DNA of 64,000 nucleotides from Gordonia jinghuaiqii (GTDB lineage: Bacteria; Actinomycetota; Actinomycetes; Mycobacteriales; Mycobacteriaceae), in the NCBI RefSeq assembly GCF_014041935.1, contig NZ_CP059491.1, positions 4,712,001 to 4,776,000 of the forward strand, written 5' to 3'. The translations under genes and the position numbers were made by a program. How positions within the stretch are numbered: the first letter of the stretch is position 1; every line of letters starts with the position of its first letter. The notes below the pieces were generated by a model. That model had not been told where the DNA came from. It saw only the letters and a list, made by a program, of their open reading frames with translations, and did not search any database. Below, one piece after another: positions 44,157 to 52,242 of this stretch.

Positions 44157-45254
44157 GTGACTGGTTCTTCCATCGCCGAAGCGTCCAGGCCCTCCGACTG
44201 GACGGCTCTGGTACCCACTCCGGAAAGCCTCGCACTGGCCGCGTCAGCGCGAGACCATTTCGCCAAGCTGGGCACGCGGCAGCTCGCGCGTGAGGCACTC
44301 GCCGACGCGCGTACGGCAGAGTCGTTGTGGCACAGTCTTGTCGACGCAGGATATCCACAGATCGGCGTTCCCGAATCGCGTGGTGGAATCGGGGATGCCT
44401 TCGACTTGACCGTTCTGCTGGAGGAAGCAGGCCGCGCACTGCTGCCCGCGCCGCTGTTGACCACCTGCGCAAGCATCCAGCTGTTGCTACAAGCGGAACC
44501 GACGGAGGGTGAGGAAGTCGGACACGCACACCTTGCGTTCGGCGTCGGTCGCGGCAGAGTCCACGGCACGCGCGCGCACAGCGAGGTATTGACCGTTGTT
44601 GACGGACACGGGGCGACCGAGTACGTCATCGTCCTCGATGACCCCGGCGTCGACATCCATGTGGTCACCGTTGACCCTCGGGCTACCGGGGTGCGCAGTA
44701 CAGCAAAAGGTGCCGACCTCGACGCTTCTCGCTCCATCGTCGAAATCGCCCTCGACCGAGCCGAAACGACTTCAGTTCGGACGGTGCCCCGCACGTCGGT
44801 CGCCGAACTCCTCAGCCCGGTGCGGATGTGCATCGCTGCCGACCTGCTCGGAGTGGCCGCGGGAGCCCTCCATGATGCCATCGAGCACGTTCAGCGGCGT
44901 CATCAGTTCGGCCGTCCGCTCGGTGCGTTCCAAGCAGTCAAACACCAGCTCGTCGAGGCGTACGTCAGCGTCGAGAAGACGCGCAGCCTCGTGCATGGAT
45001 CTGCTCTCGCCGTCACCGATAGCCCTCGCGAACACGAGACCACTGTGCTGACGACTCTGGCGCTGGCCACGGCATTGCGAACGTCTATCGACGTATCCGG
45101 CCGTTACATTCAGCTCTTGGGAGCCATGGGAGTGACCTTCGAGTCGGACGCTCACCTGTACCTGCGCAGAGCACACCAGACGGCACAAGCCACTGGGTCC
45201 GCCGCGGCCTTGTTCGCGCAGGCCGCCGCTCTACAGAGGAGCACCCATGTCTGA
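44157..45254 (+). CDS. Acyl-CoA dehydrogenase, beta-type subunit
   Basis: 365 residues from a GTG that is probably also the transcript start. The N-terminal helical domain is recognisable (LWHSLVDAGYPQIGVPESRGGIGDAFDLTVLLEEAGRALLPAPL). The C-terminal domain keeps VQRRHQFGRPLGAFQAVKHQLVEAYV and YIQLLGAMGVTFESDAHLYLRRAH. No catalytic Glu is evident. It overlaps the following gene by eight bases; the two probably form a heteromeric enzyme. Confidence 0.85.
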   Translation: MTGSSIAEASRPSDWTALVPTPESLALAASARDHFAKLGTRQLAREALADARTAESLWHSLVDAGYPQIGVPESRGGIGDAFDLTVLLEEAGRALLPAPLLTTCASIQLLLQAEPTEGEEVGHAHLAFGVGRGRVHGTRAHSEVLTVVDGHGATEYVIVLDDPGVDIHVVTVDPRATGVRSTAKGADLDASRSIVEIALDRAETTSVRTVPRTSVAELLSPVRMCIAADLLGVAAGALHDAIEHVQRRHQFGRPLGAFQAVKHQLVEAYVSVEKTRSLVHGSALAVTDSPREHETTVLTTLALATALRTSIDVSGRYIQLLGAMGVTFESDAHLYLRRAHQTAQATGSAAALFAQAAALQRSTHV

Positions 45255-46347
45255 AGTCATCGAGCAGTACCGCCACTTTCTCTCCGAGGCGCTCCCTCGA
45301 GACTACGACGACTGTTATGACCGCTACCGGCATGACCACGTGCTCCGTCGCGACTTCCAGATCGCCGAGTTCGAGAACGGATGGCTTGTCCCTGAATGGA
45401 ATAGCGACCACGGTGGCCGCGACCTCAATGCCGCCGACGCGCTCGACGTCCGTCTGACCGGTGCGCAGCGCCGGATACCGCGACACCTCAACATTCAGGG
45501 AGTAGGTGTGGCCGCCCCCGCATTGCGTCAGTACGGGACCGACGACCAACAGCGCCGGCTCCTACGCTCGGCTCTTCGTGGCGATGAGTGGTGGGCCCTG
45601 GGGATGTCGGAACCCGAGGCCGGTTCCGACCTGGCGTCGCTGCGGACCACAGGGACACTGCACGGCGACACCATTGTGGTCACCGGGCAGAAGATCTGGA
45701 CCACTCAAGCCGACGAATCACGCTGGTGCACTCTGTATGTCCGCACCGATCGCACCGCTCCACCCCATCGCGGCATCTCTTGTCTCATACTCGACATGAC
45801 CAGTCCCGGTGTCACCGTACGTCCCATACCCACCAGCTCACCGGCCATCGAATCGTTTTGCGAAGTGTTCCTCGATGCGGTAGAGATCCCGGCCACGGCG
45901 CTGCTCGGTCAACTCAACGCGGGATGGCAGGTAGCAATGTCGAGTCTGCAACATGAACGCGACATGATCTGGATCAACACCTGGCTCGAGTCCCGGCGGG
46001 CACTCGAACCCGCCCTACGCTCGCCGGACCTGCCCGAGCACAGTCTCGCTGAACTTGGCAAAGTACTCGCTGATACCGCCGCGATTCGCTATACCGGCCT
46101 CCGTGCGGCAGCTCACCGGATCACCTCCACCTCGGCGCGTTTCGAACCGATCCTGAAACTCGTCGGTTCTGAAACCGTGCAGCACGCCGCGCGATTCAGC
46201 TTCGAGACGACTGGGCCCACGTCTGCGGACAACACCCCGCTTGTCAACGAAATGATGGAGTCCCTGGCCGCGACCATCTACGGCGGGACCTCAGAAGTTC
46301 AGCGCAACATCATCGCTGAACGAATTCTGGGTCTCCCGAAATCCTGA
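45247..46347 (+). CDS. Acyl-CoA dehydrogenase, alpha-type subunit
   Basis: 366 residues with complete motifs: GMSEPEAGSDLASLRTTGTL, VTGQKIWTTQADESRWCTLYV, the HERD segment (SSLQHERDMIWINTW) carrying the likely catalytic Glu, and YGGTSEVQRNIIAERILGLP. It is the partner of the preceding beta-type gene. It is the second alpha/beta dehydrogenase pair of the island, so two successive dehydrogenations, or two substrates, are likely. Confidence 0.88.
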   Translation: MSEVIEQYRHFLSEALPRDYDDCYDRYRHDHVLRRDFQIAEFENGWLVPEWNSDHGGRDLNAADALDVRLTGAQRRIPRHLNIQGVGVAAPALRQYGTDDQQRRLLRSALRGDEWWALGMSEPEAGSDLASLRTTGTLHGDTIVVTGQKIWTTQADESRWCTLYVRTDRTAPPHRGISCLILDMTSPGVTVRPIPTSSPAIESFCEVFLDAVEIPATALLGQLNAGWQVAMSSLQHERDMIWINTWLESRRALEPALRSPDLPEHSLAELGKVLADTAAIRYTGLRAAAHRITSTSARFEPILKLVGSETVQHAARFSFETTGPTSADNTPLVNEMMESLAATIYGGTSEVQRNIIAERILGLPKS

Positions 46348-46379
46348 CCCGTTCCCGCCGACGACACGAAAGACTACTC

Positions 46380-47192
46380 ATGTATCCCGACAACCGACCA
46401 CTCACCGGGCGCACTGCCCTCGTCACCGGCAGCGGGCGCGGACTCGGACGCGCCATCGCCGACTCGCTCGCCGACGCCGGCGCCCACGTGTGGGTTGTCG
46501 CCCGCACCGAGGATGAACTCAGCGTCGTGCTGGATGGGATCCATGACCGAGGTGGTACCGGAGACATCGCGACAGTCGACTTACGTAGCCCTGCTGAGCT
46601 GGCCGACCTGACGCGGCGCGTCATGAGCGCCACACCGGTAGTCGACATCCTGGTCAACAACGCAGGCATCAACCGAAAGAAGCCAGTCCTCCCACTGGAT
46701 ACGAATACCGCACAGCAACCCGGCGCCCGACCCCACCACGATGCGATGACAGATGACGACTGGACCGCAATCCTGGATACCCATGTCACCGCATCGCTCA
46801 GCCTGATCCGGTCTTTCGTACCAGCGATGCTCGCACAACAGCACGGTCGCATCATCAACATCGGTTCGAGCAGCACCGTTCGCTCACCTGACTATTGCGT
46901 GCCGTACCAGGTCGGCAAAGGTGCGCTCGATCACCTCACTCGAGGCCTCGCCAAGGAATGGGCGCCCTTCAACATCACCGTCAATTCGATTGCCCCAGGA
47001 CATTTCCGAACCAGTATGACCCAAGCTCTGCACGACAGCGAGGAGGGTCAGCAGTGGCTTCGAGAACGAATTCCCATGCGTCGTACCGGAAATCCGCAAG
47101 AACTTGGGGCACTCGCCGTCCACCTGGCCAGTGATCACGCATCGTTCATCACCGGACAAACCATCTACGTCGATGGCGGCGAAACGCTATGA
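46380..47192 (+). CDS. Short-chain dehydrogenase/reductase
   Basis: 270 residues. Motifs: TGSGRGLGRAIADSLADAG, NNAGINRKK, a Ser in INIGSSSTVRS, the YQVGK catalytic Tyr/Lys, and ITGQTIYVDGGE. There is an insert after NNAGINRKK (VLPLDTNTAQQPGARPHHDAM). It could oxidise the 3-hydroxyacyl-CoA of the pathway or an alcohol intermediate. It follows the dehydrogenase pair by 32 bases and is probably in the same operon. Confidence 0.88.
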   Translation: MYPDNRPLTGRTALVTGSGRGLGRAIADSLADAGAHVWVVARTEDELSVVLDGIHDRGGTGDIATVDLRSPAELADLTRRVMSATPVVDILVNNAGINRKKPVLPLDTNTAQQPGARPHHDAMTDDDWTAILDTHVTASLSLIRSFVPAMLAQQHGRIINIGSSSTVRSPDYCVPYQVGKGALDHLTRGLAKEWAPFNITVNSIAPGHFRTSMTQALHDSEEGQQWLRERIPMRRTGNPQELGALAVHLASDHASFITGQTIYVDGGETL

Positions 47193-47543
47193 CAAGCCGA
47201 CACCATCTATCCACTCAGCCCAGCACAAGACCCTGCGCACCGCACCGAATGCTCTCTGCGCGAAGGGCCGCTGATCATCGCCGCTGATCATCTCTGCGGG
47301 GATCCGCGGCATTTGGCATAGCACTTCGCGCACCCGAGACGCCGCCAGTACCACACTCCTGGCGAGAACCCGAGTTGAATTTCGACTGGAGCCGGCCTGA
47401 GCCGGTGCCTGGTGGCATATAGAAACGGTCCGGCCGCGGAAGCTGCCTCCAACGACGGCAGCGGGGCATACACCGTGGCCGGCGACACCCCGACGCTCTT
47501 CCGAACTCAGCTCGAGCCACGACGCGCAAAGGAACGACTCCCT
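47193..47543. other. 351-base intergenic region with a 13-bp tandem repeat
   Basis: No credible gene. It contains two adjacent copies of GCCGCTGATCATC (47267-47292), each with the palindrome TGATCA, and an A/T-richer segment near 47370-47425 that may hold the promoter of the downstream aldehyde dehydrogenase. Confidence 0.5.
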
Positions 47544-49010
47544 GTGTCAGACCATATTTTCGATCCGCACGCCGTTCTGCGCCAGGTACCGACCGGCCTC
47601 TGGATCAACGGCGAGTCCGTGCCTGCGTCGTCAGGGAAGACCTTCGACGTCTACAACCCCGCCACCGAAGAACCGTTGGTCGCTGTGGCCGACGCTACCG
47701 TCGACGACGCACTGAGAGCCATGGACACCGCGACGACGGCGGCCAACGACTGGGCTTCCACCGCACCACGGGCGCGGGCGGACATCCTTCGTCGCACCTT
47801 CGACCTCCTGACCGAACGCGCCGACGACGTGGCAATGCTGATGACCCTTGAACTCGGACGCGCGCTCCCTGACAGTCGGGCCGAGACCACGTACGGCACA
47901 GAGTTCCTGAGGTGGTTCGCCGAGGAAGCGGTGCGCATCAACGGACGCCTCACCGCATCACCTACCGGCGTCGGCCGGGTCCTGGTCAGCCACGCTCCGG
48001 TCGGTCTATGTCTGGCCATCACACCGTGGAACTTCCCGCTGGCCATGGGAACTCGCAAAATTGGACCAGCACTCGCGGCCGGAAACACAATCATCGTAAA
48101 GCCCGCCCAGGAAACACCACTGACGATGCTGGCCCTGGCGGAGACGTTCACGGAGGCCGGACTACCACCGGGGGTGCTCTCCGTGCTGCCCACGACGGCC
48201 AGCCGAGACATCGCTACCGCGATCATCACCGATGACCGGACTCGCAAGATCAGCTTCACGGGGTCGACTCCCGTCGGGCGAAGCCTGCTCGGGCAAACCG
48301 CCGAACGCGTGCAACGCACGTCGATGGAGTTGGGCGGAAACGCCCCCTTCCTGGTCTTCGAAGACGCGGACATAAATGCCGCAGTCGAGGGCGCCTTCGC
48401 AGCCAAGATGAGGAACGGAGGCGAAGCCTGCACGGCCGCCAATCGGTTCCTCGTGCAGTCGTCAGTCGCTGCAGAGTTCACCACCAAACTTGTCGAGAAG
48501 ATGTCAACCGTCACGATGGGAGCGGGCTACCACGACGGTGTGACGCTCGGACCGCTGGTCAGCGCGGCCCAGCGAGACAAGGTCGCCGGCCTGGTGCAGA
48601 CCGCGATCACGGACGGGGCGCGGCTGCGGCTCGGTGGCCACATCCCCGAAAGACGCGGACACTTCTATCCCGCAACGGTTCTCGATCAAGTAGACCCCTA
48701 CGCGGCGGTCACGCGCCACGAGATCTTCGGTCCAGTCGCGATGATCAGCACGTTCACGACCGAGGGCGAGGCCGTCAACGCGGCCAACTCGACAGAGTTC
48801 GGATTGGCGTCGTACTTCTACAGCCGAGACCACGAGCGCTGCTTGCGAGTCGCTCATGCGTTGGACGCGGGCATGGTCGGAGTGAACCGCGGAGCCATTT
48901 CCGATGTTGCAGCACCGTTCGGTGGTGTCAAGCAATCCGGCCTCGGACGAGAGGGCGGCATCGAAGGGATCGACGAATACCTCTCAGCAAAGTACATCGC
49001 CTTGAATTGA
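47544..49010 (+). CDS. Aldehyde dehydrogenase, succinate-semialdehyde-dehydrogenase-like
   Basis: 488 residues from GTG 47544, which follows AAAGGA. Family motifs: ITPWNFPLAMGTRKIGPALAAGNTIIVKPAQETPL, FTGSTPVGRSLLGQTA, MELGGNAPFLVFEDAD (Glu), NGGEACTAANRFLV (catalytic Cys) and the end PFGGVKQSGLGREGGIEGIDEYLSAKY. The overall sequence is nearest to GabD-type enzymes. It could finish oxidation of a semialdehyde released late in the pathway. It is the last intact gene of the island, 65 bases before the htdX fragment. Confidence 0.9.
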   Translation: MSDHIFDPHAVLRQVPTGLWINGESVPASSGKTFDVYNPATEEPLVAVADATVDDALRAMDTATTAANDWASTAPRARADILRRTFDLLTERADDVAMLMTLELGRALPDSRAETTYGTEFLRWFAEEAVRINGRLTASPTGVGRVLVSHAPVGLCLAITPWNFPLAMGTRKIGPALAAGNTIIVKPAQETPLTMLALAETFTEAGLPPGVLSVLPTTASRDIATAIITDDRTRKISFTGSTPVGRSLLGQTAERVQRTSMELGGNAPFLVFEDADINAAVEGAFAAKMRNGGEACTAANRFLVQSSVAAEFTTKLVEKMSTVTMGAGYHDGVTLGPLVSAAQRDKVAGLVQTAITDGARLRLGGHIPERRGHFYPATVLDQVDPYAAVTRHEIFGPVAMISTFTTEGEAVNAANSTEFGLASYFYSRDHERCLRVAHALDAGMVGVNRGAISDVAAPFGGVKQSGLGREGGIEGIDEYLSAKYIALN

Positions 49011-49074
49011 GAGGAGCAGCGGGTGGCACAACCATGCCCGCAAGCTCATCAGATGACGGTACCCACGGCGGGGG

Positions 49075-49519
49075 GCGCAAGCGACCCATCGGGGCCGGCG
49101 AGCCGCTGAATCGTGACACATGCGGAGAACCTGCGTGAACACCGCGAGGGCATGCTGATCGACGTGATCAGCGAGATCAGTGTGGGTACCGAGCTGGTGA
49201 CGACGCAGACCGCGACCTTCCTCAAGCAGCAGCGCACCAGCCTGTCCGACGAGCCGCGCGGCCCGGAACCGAAGTCGAAGACCCCGCCCCCGCCGGATGC
49301 GATCCTCGCCGTCGACCGCAAGCGCATCCGTCGTACGCCGCGGAGTCGCAACTGCCCGACGCCGTCACCTACGACGTCCGGTTCGGCACACCGATCCTGT
49401 TGCCCGCCAAGGTGAATCTCTACACACGCCGCATCGACGGCCACGGCAGCTTCGACATCTCGATCCGCCACCGCCGCAAGGGACTCCCGCACCTCACCGC
49501 CACGACGCGGGAGGGCTGA
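49075..49519 (+). pseudogene. Decayed 3' copy of htdX (right boundary repeat)
   Basis: It matches 32991-33552 with about a dozen substitutions. Three deletions account exactly for the length difference: 2 bases (CTGAGCATCG to CTGAATCG), 1 base (CCGTGCGTA to CCGTCGTA) and 114 bases equal to 33263-33376. The 2-base loss shifts the frame, and the large deletion removes the hydratase motif with its Asp/His pair. It lacks the first hotdog. It cannot encode an active dehydratase. The stop codon of the original is preserved, and repeat identity ends at that point. Confidence 0.92.
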
Positions 49520-49535
49520 GAAACCCCTTGCCGCG

Positions 49536-49603
49536 TTGCCGCCGGATCGCTTCCTTCCCGCTAATTGGATCCAATAGGCGGGAGGGAAGCGATCCGGCGG
49601 GAA
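49536..49603. repeat. 68-bp dispersed palindrome, copy 2
   Basis: Same length and core as the palindrome at 25637. The left arm reads TTGCCGCCGGATCGCTTCC then TTCCCGCTAATTGGA; mismatches are few (49538/49601, 49563/49576 and two G-T pairs). Relative to copy 1 the arm changes GTGGC to ATCGC, and the opposite arm changes GCCAC to GCGAT. It begins 17 bases after the htdX fragment stop and ends 12 bases before the stop of a leftward secreted-protein gene, so it may act as a terminator. Confidence 0.85.
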
Positions 49604-49615
49604 TCGTTTACGGGA

Positions 49616-50116
49616 TCACGCTCGGTAACAGCTCCGGAACGGACCGATCGGCCCGACGTTGTTGCCGTTGAAGTACTGATAGCGATCGGCGACGAATGCG
49701 ATCGTCGGCATCGTGCGCGCGCCGGTCGCGAACTCGACGAGGGTGTACAGGTGCACATTCTGCCGCCAGTGCACCTGGATGTTGCCGGGACCGAAGGTGA
49801 ACGGCCGGCCGGGTCGCACCGTGACGAAGGGCGACGCCACCGCTGCCACCCCCGCGCGGTTGCCGGCGTTCTGCGCGAGCAGCGTGTATCGGACCCTCAC
49901 GACGCGATTGGTCCGGACCGTCGGCCCCCCGATCGAGAGCTGGAGCGTCGACCACGCGGGCTTGTACTTGCACTGTGCGACGCCGGGTGAGGACGCGGTG
50001 CCCGGCGGGCGTCCGTTGGCGCCGAGGGGACGCGCGTCGGAGACTCCGACGCACAGGGTCGAAACGAGGGCCGCTCCGAGAAGGACCAGCAGCAGCGACT
50101 GAGTGAACTTCTTCAT
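49616..50116 (-). CDS. Secreted hypothetical protein
   Basis: 166 residues from ATG 50116, chosen because a signal peptide begins there (MKKFTQSLLLVLLGAALVSTLCVGVSDA). The mature domain (AQCKYKPAWSTLQLSIGGPTVRTNRVVRVRYTLLAQNAGN...PFTFGPGNIQVHWRQNVHLYTLVEF) looks like a beta-rich exported domain with two cysteines near its ends. I do not recognise the family. It is the first chromosomal gene to the right of the island. Confidence 0.7.
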   Translation of the reverse strand: MKKFTQSLLLVLLGAALVSTLCVGVSDARPLGANGRPPGTASSPGVAQCKYKPAWSTLQLSIGGPTVRTNRVVRVRYTLLAQNAGNRAGVAAVASPFVTVRPGRPFTFGPGNIQVHWRQNVHLYTLVEFATGARTMPTIAFVADRYQYFNGNNVGPIGPFRSCYRA

Positions 50117-50311
50117 TGCCGACCTCGGATCGGGAGGAGTGAATGCCGTACCGCTGAAGATAGGCCGCTCGGTCCGCGGAGATGCCCACTCGGCGTAACC
50201 GACCGGTCTCGGCACGCGAATCACCGCCGACGCACCCGGATTTCATCCGTTCGGAGGACGCGCACGGCTCGGCGCGCAGCCTCAGGGGCGGCGTCGAGGC
50301 TCGCAAGCCCC

Positions 50312-50911
50312 TCAGATGTCGGTACCGACACCCTTCAGGCCGCGCCAGGTGATGCCGACGAGCAGGTTGGTGGCCTTCTCCAGGTCGACGTCGCCCTCGG
50401 TGATGCGGTCGGCGACAGCCTCGGCCGCGCCGACGATGGCGACGGCGGTGAGTTCGGAGTCGAGGTCACCGACCTCGACGGTGGTGCCCGCCTTGATGAG
50501 GGCGGTGACCATCTCGGTGACCCGCTGGCGGCTGTCGGCGACGATGCCGGAGAATCCGGCGGTGCCGATGGCGACGCGGTAGAGCACCCGCCAGGACTGG
50601 CGGTGCTCGTGGACGAACCGGAGGAACTCCCGGATGACCGTGACCGCCTGCTCTCGCTGCGTGAGCGACGGATCGAAGCCGACGCTCATCGCGTCGATGA
50701 ACAACCCGGACTCACGTGCGATGCACGCACTGAACAGCTCCTCCTTGGAGCCGTAGTACAGGTAGAGCATCGGCTTGGAGATCTCCGCCTCGGCGGCGAT
50801 CGCATCCATGGAGGCCTCGCGGAACCCCTTCTGCGAGAACACCTTCACGGCCGCGTCGAGCATCTGCTGCTCGCGCACGGCGCGAGGCAGGCGTTTGGTT
50901 CCGCCCGACAT
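50312..50911 (-). CDS. TetR-family regulator, Rv0238-like
   Basis: 199 residues from ATG 50911, five bases after GGAGG. Helix-turn-helix: ASMDAIAAEAEISKPMLYLYYGSKEELF; a TetR ligand domain follows (SWRVLYRVAIGTAGFSGIVADSRQ). Position and neighbours match M. tuberculosis Rv0238, next to lpqI. A palindrome CTTACCTATCGGTAAG lies 50 bases upstream, and the same pattern stands before fadE5 and between fadA2 and fabG4. It therefore probably represses itself and the nearby fatty-acid genes. An acyl-CoA ligand is a reasonable guess. Confidence 0.9.
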   Translation of the reverse strand: MSGGTKRLPRAVREQQMLDAAVKVFSQKGFREASMDAIAAEAEISKPMLYLYYGSKEELFSACIARESGLFIDAMSVGFDPSLTQREQAVTVIREFLRFVHEHRQSWRVLYRVAIGTAGFSGIVADSRQRVTEMVTALIKAGTTVEVGDLDSELTAVAIVGAAEAVADRITEGDVDLEKATNLLVGITWRGLKGVGTDI

Positions 50912-50960
50912 GACCACCTCCGTTCTCCATGACGCATGTACCGAAAGACGATACCAAGAA

Positions 50961-50976
50961 CTTACCTATCGGTAAG
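50961..50976. promoter_or_regulatory. Candidate autoregulatory TetR operator
   Basis: CTTACCTATCGGTAAG has perfect 6-bp arms around TATC. Compared with the fadA2/fabG4 site (CTTACT/AGTAAG), the sixth base pair has changed on both sides, keeping symmetry. Confidence 0.65.
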
Positions 50977-51013
50977 GTGAACGTTCGCCCGGGCCCCGCT
51001 CGAACGGGAGCCC

Positions 51014-52213
51014 TCAGCAGGTCACAACACCCTTGGAGCGCAGGATGCGCAGCACCTTGGCGTCGAGACGGGACGGCGCGAGCCGCCCGCGGGCTACCGC
51101 GGTTTCGAGGTTGTCGAGTGCCGAGGAGACGCGGTCGGTGGACAACCACAGGGCCACGTCGCCCCCGGCCAGGATGAACTTCTCGACGGCCTGCTCGATC
51201 GGGTACTGCGCGCTGATCGCCGCCATCCCCGACAGGTCGTCGGAGAAGATGACCCCGTTGTAGCGCGGGCCGTCGTAGCCCACACCCGTACGCAGCATCT
51301 GGATGGCAGGCCTGCTGATACTGGCCGGCAGGCCGTTGGTCAGCCCGGGCACGATCAGGTGACCGACCATCACGCCCGCGGTACCCGGATCGGCGAGCAG
51401 GGTGCGGAACGGCACCAGGTCGCTGGTCTGCAACTGCGCCAGCGAGGGCACCGACACCACGCCGAGGTGTGAGTCGCCCGTGCCGTGTCCGTGTCCCGGG
51501 AAGTGCTTGTACACCGGTGTGATCCCGGCAGCGGCCAGGCCTGCGGCGTAAGCGGACGCGTACTCGATGACCACCGCCGGGTCGTTGCTGAACGAACGGT
51601 CCCCGATGACCTCGTTGTCGGACTCGTCGCTGACGTCGGCGACGGGCGCGAAGTCGACGGTGACGCCGAGACGCTTGAGCTTGCGCCCCACCTCGGTGGC
51701 GATCCCCTTCACCTGCTCGGGCGTCTTGGTCTGGGCGAGCTGCCGTGGCGACTCGTGGTCGATGCCGAGCGCCGACAGCCGCGACACCCGGCCGCCCTCC
51801 TGATCGACGGTCACCATCAGCGGGATCGGGGAGTTCTTCGAGATCCGCGACGCCGCTCCGCCGGTCAGGATCGACTTGTCGGTCCAGCTCCCGATGAAGA
51901 TGCCGCCGATCTCCTCGTTCTCGACGATCTGCTGCGCGTCGCCGGCCCCGGTCACCCCGACGACGACGAGCTGAGCCAGCTTCTGCCGCAGCGACAGTTT
52001 CGCGAGTTCGGCTGCGCCGCAACCATTTGCGACCGGAGCATCCGACGACGGCACCGACACCGATGACGCCGACGACGATGCCGAAGATGAGGGAGCCGGC
52101 GGTGGCGAATCAGGTGTCGACGACGTGCACGCGGCCAGGGTCGCGCACAACACGACGACTGCTCCCGAGGACATCGCATTCCGAATCCACCGAGGTCGTC
52201 GAGTTGGGCCCAT
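51014..52213 (-). CDS. lpqI: Beta-N-acetylglucosaminidase lipoprotein LpqI (GH3, NagZ-type)
   Basis: 399 residues from ATG 52213. The lipobox is LAAC (VVVLCATLAACTSSTPD), followed by a Ser-rich linker. The GH3 catalytic domain has the NagZ signature KHFPGHGHGTGDSHLG (His/Asp acid-base loop), VTVDQEGGRVSRL and IFSDDLSGMAAI with the nucleophile Asp. It trims N-acetylglucosamine from peptidoglycan fragments at the outer face of the membrane. The neighbourhood matches Rv0237. It is divergent from a universal stress protein, with only 29 bases between start codons. Confidence 0.92.
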   Translation of the reverse strand: MGPTRRPRWIRNAMSSGAVVVLCATLAACTSSTPDSPPPAPSSSASSSASSVSVPSSDAPVANGCGAAELAKLSLRQKLAQLVVVGVTGAGDAQQIVENEEIGGIFIGSWTDKSILTGGAASRISKNSPIPLMVTVDQEGGRVSRLSALGIDHESPRQLAQTKTPEQVKGIATEVGRKLKRLGVTVDFAPVADVSDESDNEVIGDRSFSNDPAVVIEYASAYAAGLAAAGITPVYKHFPGHGHGTGDSHLGVVSVPSLAQLQTSDLVPFRTLLADPGTAGVMVGHLIVPGLTNGLPASISRPAIQMLRTGVGYDGPRYNGVIFSDDLSGMAAISAQYPIEQAVEKFILAGGDVALWLSTDRVSSALDNLETAVARGRLAPSRLDAKVLRILRSKGVVTC

Positions 52214-52230
52214 GGCACGAGTCTGGCATG

Positions 52231-52242
52231 TAACCTGAGCCA
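52231..52242 (+). promoter_or_regulatory. Leaderless promoter of the stress-protein gene
   Basis: TAACCT (52231-52236) is followed by six bases and the ATG at 52243, with no ribosome site. This very compact promoter lies inside the 29-base lpqI/usp divergent gap. Confidence 0.5.

Larger units (their letters stand above)
33553..49519. mobile_element. Catabolic genomic island bounded by a duplicated htdX 3' end
   Basis: About 16 kb with twelve catabolic genes and one regulator lies between htdX and the TetR/lpqI genes, which are close neighbours in M. tuberculosis. Direct repeats bound it: 32991-33552 (intact htdX 3' end) and 49075-49519 (about 97% identical apart from three deletions). The two starts are 16,084 bases apart. 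The block is visibly richer in A/T, especially at its divergent promoters. No recombinase gene is present, so homologous or illegitimate recombination is the likely route. Confidence 0.65.

Noticed and set aside
49113..49415. Second functional MaoC dehydratase gene
   Set aside because: It is frameshifted, lacks the first hotdog domain and has lost the hydratase motif; it is a fragment of htdX.
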